19,445 nt of DNA, from contig NZ_JBFIII010000057.1 in assembly GCF_041601295.1 (NCBI RefSeq), positions 1-19,445 on the forward strand, written 5' to 3'. The notes beneath the pieces were generated by a model, which made no database searches, was not told the origin of the DNA, and worked only from the letters and a program-made list of their open reading frames with translations. Shown here piece by piece: positions 8,754-16,070 of this stretch. The stretch comes from Immundisolibacter sp. (lineage in GTDB: Bacteria; Pseudomonadota; Gammaproteobacteria; Immundisolibacterales; Immundisolibacteraceae). The first letter of the stretch is position 1, and each line of letters opens with the position of its first letter. The translations under genes and the position numbers were made by a program.

Positions 8754-10508
8754 TCACGGCGCCGCGGCAGCCTGCATCGCCGCGGGCCGCACGCCATCAC
8801 CCGGGTCCAGTTCCACCAGTGCCTGCGGCCCCTCGCCGGTGGCGGAGTACGCCGTCCATAGGTTTCCGGTGTGGCGATCGAAGGTGATCATGCGCAAAAA
8901 GGCACCCGGCCGCGGCAGGGGGTAGCGGGTAAAAGCGTAGGTCGTTGGATCCATGCGGTAGATCACGTCGGCATTGGTGGTTCCTACCCACAAACATTTG
9001 CGCCACGGGTCCCAGGTGACGTTGTAAGTGGCCGCCCAGCGGTCGGGCAGCTTGACCCGCGCCAGCTGTTTTTTGGCCCGGGTATCGTAGATAAACACCT
9101 CGCTTGAACCCATCAGCGGCACATAGATGCGGTCTTCTTCATCGATCGCCAGACGACGCGGACCCTCGCCCATCTCAAAGGGAATGTGGGTTTCGAACGT
9201 CAGGGTCTCGACATTGAACGACCCGACCCCACCGCCGAGCTGCGCGTACCACAGGTGCTTGCGCTCAGAATCCATGACCATGCCGTAAATCGCCGTGTGG
9301 ATGGTGCCCTTACCCTCAGGCTGGGGTGCCTGGAACTGCACCGTCTCGCGCGTTTCGGGGTTGAGGCCGCCAACCTTGTTCAGGCCGATCAGCGTCGCCC
9401 AGACGCGGCCCTTGTGATCGTAGGCGACCTGAAAGTTGGAGTCGAGCGCGAGGTCATGGATCAGCGCCCCGGCGCCGAAGTCCTGGTACAGCGTCCATTT
9501 CTCGGTCTGCGGGTCCAGCCGCATGAGCAGATCGTTTTCGATCGAGGTGACCCACAGGTTGCCGAGCGGATCATCGACGATGGTATGGGGCCCGCTGGCC
9601 TTGTCGAACGGCACCTTGAAGTATTTGACTGTGCTGTCGCGGGGATCCAGGCGTACCAGTTGATTGTGGGTCAGATCGGCGCCCCAGGCGTACGGCGAGC
9701 GCGCGGACAAGCCGACCTCGCGCGTAAAGCCGTCGGGCGGCATCTGATACTCGCGGATCACGGTGCGCGGGGTCACCCCCAGTGGCGCACCGGGGTTGTA
9801 GGACTTCAAGACCGAGTAGTCGGTCGGCAAATGCGCGGCCAGCGCGCGGGCAATGATGGCTTCATCTTCAAGGTCGTAACCGGCGATGCTGGGATCGGCC
9901 TTCACCTCGTGCGGAAAATCCGGCCAGGCGCTCATTTCCGGACCCAACTCGAATGTCTTCACGCGCATGTACTGAATCATCGCGTGCCAGGCCACCTCGC
10001 GGCCCGCCAACGGCGTGTCGCGGGTGAACTCTGCGTAGCGCTGCATCTTGGGCGCCGGCAACTGGTGACAACCGGCGCAAATCCACAGCGCGTGCCGGCT
10101 GTCGGCATCGTCTGGAAATCCTTGCATCCAGGCCGAAGCGGGCACATCGGCGGCGACATTTTCGGTACGCTCCAGCGTCAGATCGACACGCCGAACCTGC
10201 CCCTGCAGGGCGCCCATCTGACTAAGCGGGGTCGGCCCGGCCGGGGCGTAACCGAGCAAGCGCGCCGACAAGGTCAGTGCAGCCTCATCCTTACCCGGAT
10301 CGGCAAGCTCGTAACTGCCGTCAGACCCGCTAAACACACTGGTGCTCAACGCCCCGACCACCGGCGCGCTCGGCTCCACCGTCACCATCACCCCCGCCAA
10401 AGGTCGGCCCGTAGCGTCCACAACCTTGCCGTGCAGTTGCACAGCTGCAGCTGGCAATGTCCCAATCGCTAGCGCGAAAAGGGCGAAATAGCGTGCCTTG
10501 CCTTGCAT
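8754..10508 (-). CDS. Exported protein: carboxypeptidase-regulatory-like domain, haem c motif, Vgb-like beta-propeller
   Basis: This 584-aa protein begins with a Sec-type signal peptide, a hydrophobic core ending LPAAA at about residue 22. Next comes an Ig-like carboxypeptidase-regulatory-like domain at about 23-115 (GKVVDATGRPLAGV, GSDGSYEL). A c-type haem attachment motif CAGCH is at 144-148, with Met154, Met173, Met181 or Met189 as possible distal ligands. From about 250 there are repeated blades with LDP-type turns (RLDPRDSTVKYF, RLDPQTEKW, RMDPTTYAFTRYPLP), as in virginiamycin B lyase/YncE/NHL propellers. It is probably periplasmic. A catalytic or electron-transfer role is inferred from the haem site, and lyase activity should not be assumed. 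The ATG at 10508 is chosen because GAGGGG lies nine bases upstream and it opens directly into the signal peptide; an in-frame ATG at 10532 is less fitting. It is the last gene of the minus-strand run. Confidence 0.85.
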   Translation of the reverse strand: MQGKARYFALFALAIGTLPAAAVQLHGKVVDATGRPLAGVMVTVEPSAPVVGALSTSVFSGSDGSYELADPGKDEAALTLSARLLGYAPAGPTPLSQMGALQGQVRRVDLTLERTENVAADVPASAWMQGFPDDADSRHALWICAGCHQLPAPKMQRYAEFTRDTPLAGREVAWHAMIQYMRVKTFELGPEMSAWPDFPHEVKADPSIAGYDLEDEAIIARALAAHLPTDYSVLKSYNPGAPLGVTPRTVIREYQMPPDGFTREVGLSARSPYAWGADLTHNQLVRLDPRDSTVKYFKVPFDKASGPHTIVDDPLGNLWVTSIENDLLMRLDPQTEKWTLYQDFGAGALIHDLALDSNFQVAYDHKGRVWATLIGLNKVGGLNPETRETVQFQAPQPEGKGTIHTAIYGMVMDSERKHLWYAQLGGGVGSFNVETLTFETHIPFEMGEGPRRLAIDEEDRIYVPLMGSSEVFIYDTRAKKQLARVKLPDRWAATYNVTWDPWRKCLWVGTTNADVIYRMDPTTYAFTRYPLPRPGAFLRMITFDRHTGNLWTAYSATGEGPQALVELDPGDGVRPAAMQAAAAP

Positions 10509-10567
10509 CGTCTTGTACCCCTCGGAGGCCACACAGACCCCGTATATCCCGGTAACAACCTTTGTTC

Positions 10568-10855
10568 TCAGCCAGCAGGCGCCCAGGTATTCAGCTCCGG
10601 CCCGCCCGCGAGTAGCGCCATCAGGCGCTCGCGGAAGGGCTCAAGCGCCACGTTGGCCCGATGCCCATCCAGAGCCGACTGGTCACGGTACACCTCGTAC
10701 ATGAACACCGTATCCGGGTCCTCGACACTCCGGTACGGGTCGTAGGCCAACATTCCAGGCTCTTTGCGGCCTTCGGCGGCCATTTCCTGAAGCAACTGAG
10801 CCAGTTTGTCACCTTGCCCGGGTTTGGCGCTGATTTTCACTGTCACTAAGAACAA
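10568..10855 (-). CDS. ABM-fold small protein (putative quinol monooxygenase, YgiN-like)
   Basis: This 95-aa protein matches the antibiotic-biosynthesis-monooxygenase dimeric alpha+beta barrel family. It has an N-terminal strand with VTVKISAKPG, helix KLAQLLQEM, a GMLAYDPYRS strand, then FMYEVYRDQSALDGH and a C-terminal helix. Members oxidise quinols or polycyclic phenols without cofactor, degrade haem, or isomerise; the exact reaction is unknown. The start is unusual: it appears to be TTG at 10855, with AAGGAG seven bases upstream. A nearby ATG at 10860 is in another frame and stops after four codons. It lies 72 bp downstream of an SDR gene and 59 bp upstream of the haem/propeller gene, all on one strand. 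Confidence 0.82.
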   Translation of the reverse strand: MFLVTVKISAKPGQGDKLAQLLQEMAAEGRKEPGMLAYDPYRSVEDPDTVFMYEVYRDQSALDGHRANVALEPFRERLMALLAGGPELNTWAPAG

Positions 10856-10868
10856 AACATAACTCCTT
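10853..10868 (-). promoter_or_regulatory. Ribosome binding site that selects a TTG start
   Basis: Read on the minus strand, AAGGAG occupies 10868-10863 and a TTG start codon occupies 10855-10853, giving seven intervening bases. An ATG at 10860-10858 is only two bases from the Shine-Dalgarno core and opens a frame of four codons (Met-Phe-Cys-Ser-stop). It overlaps the true start region as a possible mini-ORF or decoy. Confidence 0.6.
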
Positions 10869-10927
10869 GATTAATTATGGAAAAGTCCACCTTGGCCAGG
10901 AAACTGTTAGCCGTACGAACGAGCCTC

Positions 10928-11728
10928 TCAAGCCAGCAGACGCCCGAAGCGGGCCGCGTACGAGCCACCATCCACCGGCAGGCAATAGCCGTTGATATAG
11001 GAAGCGTAGTCCGAAGCGAGGAACAGAAAACCTTCGGCAACATCCGCCGGCTGCCCCGGCCCCATCGGCATACCGGCGCCGGCCTGGGCCACAAAGCCAT
11101 CGACCGGCACACCAAGGTCTTCGAGCCCCTTGATCGCGCCCTGGGTCAAGGTAAACCCTGGCTGCACGCCACATACCCGGATGCCATCCAGCGCAAACAT
11201 GCCGGCACTGACCCTGATCAGCATCTCCTGAGCCCCCTTGGCAGCTCCATACGCCGGGAAAACAGCCGGGTGAGTAAACGCACCGTAATCGCCAAAAATG
11301 GATGCCGTCGCCACCAGAATCACCCCGGCCTTTTGCGCCCGCATCACCGGCACCGCTGCCTGGATGGCAAACAAAGTGCCCTTGGCGAGAACCGCGTGCT
11401 CAAGATCCCACTGCTCCTCAGCCAAATCCTCAAGCGCCATGGAAATATTGCCAAACGGCGTGCTCACGAGGATGTCGACGCCACCCATCAACTCCACTGC
11501 CCGCGCCACCGTGGCTTGCACCTGTGTCTTGACGCTGATGTCCAGCACCACCGACCAGGCGGTACCACCCGCGCTGGTAATGTCCTGGGCCGTGCCTTGC
11601 GACAGATCCCCGAACAGATCACCGCATACGACCTGTGCGCCCTGTTCCGCGAACAACTTCGCGGTGGCCTGACCGATCCCGGAACCAGCCCCGATCACCA
11701 AAGCGCGCTTACCTTGCAAAAGTCCCAT
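10928..11728 (-). CDS. Short-chain dehydrogenase/reductase (SDR)
   Basis: This is a 266-aa classical-length SDR. The dinucleotide motif GAGSGIG is at residues 13-19. Asp36 in CGDLF at the end of the second strand fits NAD preference. The catalytic YGAAK and an upstream Ser (ATASIFG) are present, with four more residues between Ser and Tyr than usual. The NNAG stretch is replaced by STPFG, and the active-site Asn normally found in the motif before G-T-L-F is a Leu. The C-terminus carries INGYCLPVDGG. It probably oxidises or reduces a hydroxyl/keto group of an oxygenase product, such as a dihydrodiol or secondary alcohol. A GAGGT ribosome site precedes the start. The gene begins 11 nt after the stop of the other SDR, so the two may be made together and could form a mixed oligomer. 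Confidence 0.88.
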   Translation of the reverse strand: MGLLQGKRALVIGAGSGIGQATAKLFAEQGAQVVCGDLFGDLSQGTAQDITSAGGTAWSVVLDISVKTQVQATVARAVELMGGVDILVSTPFGNISMALEDLAEEQWDLEHAVLAKGTLFAIQAAVPVMRAQKAGVILVATASIFGDYGAFTHPAVFPAYGAAKGAQEMLIRVSAGMFALDGIRVCGVQPGFTLTQGAIKGLEDLGVPVDGFVAQAGAGMPMGPGQPADVAEGFLFLASDYASYINGYCLPVDGGSYAARFGRLLA

Positions 11729-11739
11729 CGTGGTCTACC

Positions 11740-12435
11740 TCACGCGTAAAGAAGTCCACCATCCACCAGGACAGAGGCGCCATTAATCATCCGCGCGTGG
11801 TCCGAGCACAGGAAGGCCGCCGCCTTGGCAACCTCGTCCGCCGTCCCGGCGCGGCGCATGGGCACCCGACCGGCGGTTTCGTCGAACAAAGTGCTACTGC
11901 CGGCCTGACGTTCTGTGAGTTGGCCACGCTGCTCCATCGCCGCCCGCAACGCAGGGGTGTCGATAAGCCCCATCACCACCGCGTTGGCCCGCAAGCCATT
12001 CGCCGCACCGAACAGTCCCAGCGCCTTGGTCAGGGGCCCAACTGCGGCCTTGCTTGCGCCGGCAAGGCCCATCTCCGGGCTGGTTGCCATCGCCCAGGTG
12101 GAAGAAACAAAACAGACCGCGCCCGGGCGGCGCAAGCGCTTGAGCGCGATGTGACCAGCGCTTACCGCAACCGCGCCGTTGAGCTCGCTCAGCTCGCGCC
12201 AGCGCCCAACTGACCAGTCCTCTGGCTTGCACGGGCTCCAGTCCGAGATCGCATTGACCAGAATGTCGACCCCGCCCATCGCCGTGTGCGCTTGCTCGAA
12301 CGCCGATGCAACGTCAGTGTCGGGCAGGACAGTCGAACTGACTCTCGCCCCTTCGGCACGGAACAAGGCCACAATCGCCCCGCCAATGCCGTCGCCCCCA
12401 TCAAGCACCAATACATTTTTTTTATCCAGTAACAC
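11740..12435 (-). CDS. SDR-family protein lacking the catalytic tyrosine
   Basis: This 231-aa protein has SDR architecture. An altered nucleotide motif (LDGGDGIGG) is near the N-terminus, followed by DILVNAI, an ELNG segment that keeps the active-site Asn, FVSSTW with the Ser, and a C-terminal MINGASVLVDGG. Where YxxxK is expected, 13 residues after the Ser, the sequence is AGASK. The catalytic Tyr is therefore Ala while the Lys remains. It is likely a non-catalytic or altered SDR, perhaps a partner of the intact SDR next to it. The start is GTG at 12435, chosen because GGGAGG lies five bases upstream and the SDR fold begins at once. It overlaps the end of the upstream small-protein gene by 14 bp, indicating translational coupling. 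Confidence 0.82.
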   Translation of the reverse strand: MLLDKKNVLVLDGGDGIGGAIVALFRAEGARVSSTVLPDTDVASAFEQAHTAMGGVDILVNAISDWSPCKPEDWSVGRWRELSELNGAVAVSAGHIALKRLRRPGAVCFVSSTWAMATSPEMGLAGASKAAVGPLTKALGLFGAANGLRANAVVMGLIDTPALRAAMEQRGQLTERQAGSSTLFDETAGRVPMRRAGTADEVAKAAAFLCSDHARMINGASVLVDGGLLYA

Positions 12436-12793
12436 AATTGCCTCCCACCGGTATTGCTCCCGTCGCTGTCGCACCGATCTGAAACCGCTCTGCCTCGAAC
12501 GCGCCCGGCGGCATGTCGGCGCACTGGAAACGCTCCACCGCTACAGCGGCCTCGACAAAGGACAGCGTCAACCAGAACAGCCGTTGCTCACCCGCATCAA
12601 ACGTGTCGATGGGCTTTCGATTCAAGTCGTCGAGGATGCCCGGCAGGCGCGGCAACAGGGCGCGATACAGCGCTTCCAACTCAGGGTAATGAGCCTGCAA
12701 ATGGCGCTGCGCGCGCTCGGATTCCGTAGCCAGGGACCACTCTTGGGCGAGCAGCTCAAGGTCAGCGTAAGCAGCGGGTAAGGCAGGGATCAC
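12422..12793 (-). CDS. Rieske-associated small helical protein, copy 1
   Basis: I do not recognise a named family for this 123-aa protein. It is mostly predicted helix and has no signal peptide, cofactor motif or Cys pair. It is homologous along its length to the small proteins at 14028-14378 and 15712-16059. Shared positions include an N-terminal LP-x2-Y/F-x-DL, then W followed by E-x-E/D-R, a mid-protein Tyr and L-x-R, the helix LxLSFxE, a later E, and a final F-x-x-E/D-R. This copy has an extra Gly-rich C-terminal tail. It starts with GTG, overlapping the stop of the Rieske gene by 4 bp (GTGA). Its own end overlaps the following SDR gene by 14 bp. A partner, chaperone or accessory subunit of the Rieske oxygenase is the inferred role. 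Confidence 0.8.
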   Translation of the reverse strand: MIPALPAAYADLELLAQEWSLATESERAQRHLQAHYPELEALYRALLPRLPGILDDLNRKPIDTFDAGEQRLFWLTLSFVEAAVAVERFQCADMPPGAFEAERFQIGATATGAIPVGGNCVTG

Positions 12794-13986
12794 AACTCAC
12801 CCCGCAGGTGCGCCTCGACCACCTCAAGGCTGTGCAGCAGCGGCAGTTCCTGCGCCGAAAGATGCAATTCTTCGAGCACGCCGCTGCGTAACATGGCATG
12901 CGTCGCCTCGACGGTGGATAAGTCCTCGCGCTGCACGAACCGGCCAAGCACCTTGGTGTATTCCTGCGCCAGGGCATCGCCGGCATTCCTGGGCGGGTAC
13001 ATGTAGATTCGAAACTCCCAGCGCGTGCGGTCCACCGCCAGCGGCCACAGGTGATAGGTGCCGTACCAGGTGCCCGATGGGTCGAGGTGGAAATTCGGAA
13101 ACAGCACATTGATATCGAAAATCCAGGCCGCTTCGCGCTGTGGGTTGACGCCCGGCGCCTGGCTGTCCGAGGGCGCCGAGGGCGCCGGATAAACCGGCGT
13201 GGCTGAGTACTGAAACGCGATGCGCTCCATCGGTGTGGGCTGGTGACTGAGATTGCCGTGTACGCTGAGCGCGTGGTGCCGACCGTGGACCCGCACGGAG
13301 GCGAGATGGCAGTGCGGATTGTCGGGACCGGCGACCGCGTCGGCCACCGTGCGACGGTGCAGGATCGGCGCGTGGTAAGCCTCTTGCAAGGCGTCGGCCA
13401 CCAGCTTCCAGTTGGCCTTGACCTCGGCATGGTAGAAGGCCGCCAGGCGCATGTCGGCAAACGGAAAACCGTCGAAGGCTCCGTTCAGTTCACCGAGGTA
13501 ATCGGCCAGTGACACGGCCGGCCGCGGATTCGCATTCACGAACACGAAGCCGTTCCACACCTCGCAGGCCAGGGCTTTCAGGTGAATCTGATCCGGGTCC
13601 AGGTGGGGAAACTGATCGCGGTCCGGCAGCTCCCGCAGCCGGCCGGTCGAGTCGTAGGTCCAGCCGTGAAAGTTGCAACTGAAGCCAGGAGCGTGGCCGC
13701 AGCGGTCAAGCGCCAAGCGGTTGCCGCGATGCACGCACAAATTATGAAAAGCCCGGATGCGCCGGTCCTCGCCGCGCACCAACAGCACCTGGGTGTCGAG
13801 CACTTCCAGGTCCTTGACCAGGAAATCGCCCGGGCGGGGTAGCTCTTCTTCCCGCGCCAGGTTCAGCCAGCAGCGGCGAAACACCTGGCTCCGCTCGGCC
13901 TCGAAATAGCCCGCGTCGATATATGGCGCCACCGGTACCGTGCCGGAGCGCAACGGCACAGGCCTTAGAAAATCCGCACCGCCCAT
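12790..13986 (-). CDS. Rieske non-haem iron oxygenase alpha subunit, copy 1
   Basis: This is a 398-aa oxygenase. Its Rieske ligands are Cys84/His86 (CVHRG) and Cys104/His107 (CNFHGW). The iron centre has His205 and His210 in EAYHAPILH, with Glu202 at the bridging position and Asp355 in QREDL as the third ligand. The N-terminal SGTVPVAPYID is a diverged version of the GTGPLP-x-EP-x-IS signature of the two sister oxygenases upstream. No SnoaL-type beta subunit accompanies it; the small helical gene starts on its stop codon instead. Substrate and reaction (mono- or dioxygenation, or demethylation) are unknown. The ATG has no clear Shine-Dalgarno, and an in-frame stop lies three codons upstream, so the start is well bounded. 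Initiation may depend on ribosomes from the small gene 41 bp upstream. Confidence 0.9.
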   Translation of the reverse strand: MGGADFLRPVPLRSGTVPVAPYIDAGYFEAERSQVFRRCWLNLAREEELPRPGDFLVKDLEVLDTQVLLVRGEDRRIRAFHNLCVHRGNRLALDRCGHAPGFSCNFHGWTYDSTGRLRELPDRDQFPHLDPDQIHLKALACEVWNGFVFVNANPRPAVSLADYLGELNGAFDGFPFADMRLAAFYHAEVKANWKLVADALQEAYHAPILHRRTVADAVAGPDNPHCHLASVRVHGRHHALSVHGNLSHQPTPMERIAFQYSATPVYPAPSAPSDSQAPGVNPQREAAWIFDINVLFPNFHLDPSGTWYGTYHLWPLAVDRTRWEFRIYMYPPRNAGDALAQEYTKVLGRFVQREDLSTVEATHAMLRSGVLEELHLSAQELPLLHSLEVVEAHLRGEL

Positions 13987-14027
13987 GGCGCGCTAAGCCG
14001 TCGACGGCAGGAATGCCCGTTGCGGTA

Positions 14028-14378
14028 TCAACCCGGCGTCCCCAGCGGCGCGAAGTCGAGCCGCTCCGGCACAAAGTTCGCGCAGTGCACGTCCTGCTGG
14101 TTCCACATCTCGAAAATGCGCGAGCACTCCATAAACGACAATGCCAGCATGGCCAGCTGCTGCTCGGGCGGCGGCAGGGTCTCCAGCGTGGGCGGGTACG
14201 CCTCAAGATGCGTCAGCATCGCCGTGATCCGCGGCGACAGGGTCTTGTAGAACTCGCCAATCAAAACCATGTCGCTGTGGACGCGCGCCAACATGCGCTC
14301 GCGCTCGCTGGGCAGCGCCCAACTTTCGACAAAACGCGCCAAATCCTCAAAGCCAGCCGGCAGAATCTGGCCGCTCAT
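14028..14378 (-). CDS. Rieske-associated small helical protein, copy 2
   Basis: This 116-aa protein is the second member of the unrecognised small family. Shared features seen here are LPAGFEDL near the N-terminus, WALPSERER, FYKTLSPR in the middle, the helix LALSFME, and a terminal FVPERLDF. The ATG at 14378 overlaps the stop codon of the upstream Rieske gene by 4 bp (ATGA) and has GAGGTGG before it. The open frame extends much further upstream but would run antiparallel to nothing known and out of frame through the Rieske gene, so the short form is the real one. The next Rieske gene starts 41 bp downstream. Function is inferred only from the strict pairing with Rieske oxygenases. Confidence 0.82.
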   Translation of the reverse strand: MSGQILPAGFEDLARFVESWALPSERERMLARVHSDMVLIGEFYKTLSPRITAMLTHLEAYPPTLETLPPPEQQLAMLALSFMECSRIFEMWNQQDVHCANFVPERLDFAPLGTPG

Positions 14379-15625
14379 GCCGCCACCTCGCCGGGGAAGC
14401 CGCGTTCGATGATTTGCTGCAACACCGCGTACCCATGGCGCACGGCCAGTTCCTGGTCGGACAGCTGGATGTGGCTGATCGCATCCGGCGACAGCGCGCT
14501 TTGCTGCGGCTCCACGTGGTCGAAATCCTCGCGCATGACGTCGCGGGTCATGGCGATGATTGCCTCGCGACACACCCGTTCGGCCATATTCTTTACTGGC
14601 TTCATATAAACGCGAATGTCGAAGAAGGTGCGGTCGACGGCCTCTGGCCACATGATGATGGTCACGTAGATGCCACGCCCGGTCAGCAGCACGGTGTTCG
14701 GAAACAGGCCCAGCACGTCAAAGCTCCAGGCCGGCAACCCTCCCGGGTTGACCCCAGCCGGCAAATCGGGCGGTTTTGCGCCAGGCTCCGGGAACGTGAA
14801 CGACGTCACCACGCCGTACTTGATCATCAGTTGCTCGACCGGCGACTGCGGGCGAAACGGGTTGCCCGGCACGGTCACCAGCCGGTGCAACTGATGCAGG
14901 ATGATGTTCGGTAGCTTGATCTCGGGCTTGGCTGGGGGCTCGCCGACTTTTTTCCCCGCTTCGTCACTGACCGGATGAATCGGGTGGATGTTGAACACGT
15001 GGTAGGCCTCGACCGACACGTCAAACAGCAGCTTCCAGTTCACGTTAGCGGTGACGGTGTAGTGGGCCGCCTCCTCCAGGCCGCCGAAATAGCCCTGGTA
15101 GCTGTCGCGAATTTCGCCCAGGAACGCATCCAGGCTGATGGCCGGAGCGCGGTCCAGGTTGATGAACACGAACCCTTCCCACACGCCGCAGTGAATCGAC
15201 GTCAAGCCCAGTGCCGGTTTGTCGAGCTGGTAGAACTCGTTCTCGTCGGGCACGAAGGCCAGCTTGCCGGCGGTGTCATACACCCAGCCGTGCAGTGGAC
15301 AGACGAAGCCCTTCACGCCACCGCCACAGCGACCGTGCGACAGCTTGCTGCCACGGTGCTTGCAGGTGTTGTGGAAAGCACGTACCACGCCGTCCTCGCC
15401 ACGCATCACCAGCACCGAGGTTTTCGGGCTGGCAATGTCCTTGACGAACCAGTCACCGGGCTTGGGAAGGTCCTCAACCCGGCCTACCACCAGCCAGGAC
15501 CGCCGATACACGCGGTCGCGCTCGATCTGGAAATGCTCGGGCGAGATCATCGGTTCGGTCGGCAGCGGACCGGTACCCAAGTCTGGGTAATTACGAATCC
15601 ACCGCGTGTCGGCAGGCTGGTTCAT
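14375..15625 (-). CDS. Rieske non-haem iron oxygenase alpha subunit, copy 2
   Basis: This is a 416-aa oxygenase. Its Rieske ligands are Cys88/His90 (CKHRG) and Cys109/His112 (CPLHGW). The iron centre has His209 and His214 in EAYHVFNIH, bridging Glu206, and Asp367 in MREDFDHVE. The N-terminus carries YPDLGTGPLPTEPMIS. The C-terminal segment AISHIQLSDQELAVRH is nearly identical to that of copy 3. It belongs to the alpha-only branch, with no beta subunit, and is translationally coupled to a small helical protein. A strong ribosome site (AAGGAGGAG) precedes the ATG, giving a good re-initiation point after the 86-bp intergenic gap. The substrate is unknown; the aromatic-type activator upstream suggests an aromatic or polycyclic compound. 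Electron-transfer partners are not encoded nearby. Confidence 0.92.
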   Translation of the reverse strand: MNQPADTRWIRNYPDLGTGPLPTEPMISPEHFQIERDRVYRRSWLVVGRVEDLPKPGDWFVKDIASPKTSVLVMRGEDGVVRAFHNTCKHRGSKLSHGRCGGGVKGFVCPLHGWVYDTAGKLAFVPDENEFYQLDKPALGLTSIHCGVWEGFVFINLDRAPAISLDAFLGEIRDSYQGYFGGLEEAAHYTVTANVNWKLLFDVSVEAYHVFNIHPIHPVSDEAGKKVGEPPAKPEIKLPNIILHQLHRLVTVPGNPFRPQSPVEQLMIKYGVVTSFTFPEPGAKPPDLPAGVNPGGLPAWSFDVLGLFPNTVLLTGRGIYVTIIMWPEAVDRTFFDIRVYMKPVKNMAERVCREAIIAMTRDVMREDFDHVEPQQSALSPDAISHIQLSDQELAVRHGYAVLQQIIERGFPGEVAA

Positions 15626-15711
15626 GGTCTCTCCTCCTTGAATTTGTGCAGCGTTATGAATCTCGGGCGAAAGTGGGGCGCCGCCCGGCGACCCTCACCA
15701 ACAGGCCAGCC
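15626..15711 (-). other. Intra-operon gap with GC-rich hairpin
   Basis: This is the longest gap inside the three-module array. It contains an inverted repeat CGCCG-CC-CGGCG at 15679-15690, followed on the minus strand by the strong AAGGAGGAG ribosome site for Rieske copy 2. There is no T-run after the hairpin, so it is not a clear terminator. An mRNA-stability or processing role is only a possibility. Confidence 0.35.
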
Positions 15712-16059
15712 TCAGGTCTCCCAGGCGTAGGGACGTTCAACAATTTTCATCCGATCGATTTCGAAGGCCGGCTCCGGCAGATCAGCGGCCTGGAATACCT
15801 CCCAAGCCGGGGCCACGTCCATGAAGGCCAGCGCCAGATAAAACAGCGGCCGATCGCCCTCGGGCACCTGGTCAAGCGGGTGCTGGTCCAGGTAGGCAAC
15901 GATCGCGTCCATGCGCAACAACATGGCGTCGTAGAAATCCTTGATTTCCTCGGCGCTGCCTTGCACGCGGCGGGTCCAGCGATCGTGCTCACGTGGGCAC
16001 GCCCAGCCGGCGCTGACAAAACGCTCAAGGTCCGAAAATTCCTCAGGCAACGTGGCCAT
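15712..16059 (-). CDS. Rieske-associated small helical protein, copy 3
   Basis: This 115-aa protein is the third paralogue of the unrecognised small family. It begins LPEEFSDLERFV, then has a Trp followed by E-x-D-R. It continues with FYDAMLLRM, the helix LALAFMD, WEVFQAADLP and a terminal FEIDRMKI. The ATG at 16059 is preferred because GAGGGAG lies six bases upstream. A TTG at 16074 overlapping the Rieske stop would add five residues, giving the same overlap style as the other two copies. It contains no recognisable cofactor site. Pairing with a Rieske gene for the third time in succession is the main clue to function. Confidence 0.82.
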   Translation of the reverse strand: MATLPEEFSDLERFVSAGWACPREHDRWTRRVQGSAEEIKDFYDAMLLRMDAIVAYLDQHPLDQVPEGDRPLFYLALAFMDVAPAWEVFQAADLPEPAFEIDRMKIVERPYAWET

Positions 16060-16070
16060 GGTCAACTCCC

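Noticed and set aside
9186..10472. A 428-codon open frame on the plus strand opposite the haem/propeller gene
   Set aside because: It is an antisense shadow produced by high GC. It has no recognisable motif, and the minus-strand reading has a signal peptide, haem site and propeller repeats.
14379..14651. N-terminal extension of small protein copy 2
   Set aside because: The frame is open upstream but lies within the Rieske copy 2 coding sequence in another frame. The paralogues start at the equivalent of 14378, which has a ribosome site and an ATGA overlap.
15679..15690. GC hairpin as an intrinsic terminator inside the Rieske array
   Set aside because: There is no following T-run on the minus strand, and the next gene has a strong ribosome site in the same direction.
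12422..16059. Small proteins as Rieske beta subunits
   Set aside because: Their predicted all-helical pattern and shorter length differ from the SnoaL-like beta subunit seen at 7269-7742 in the same window.
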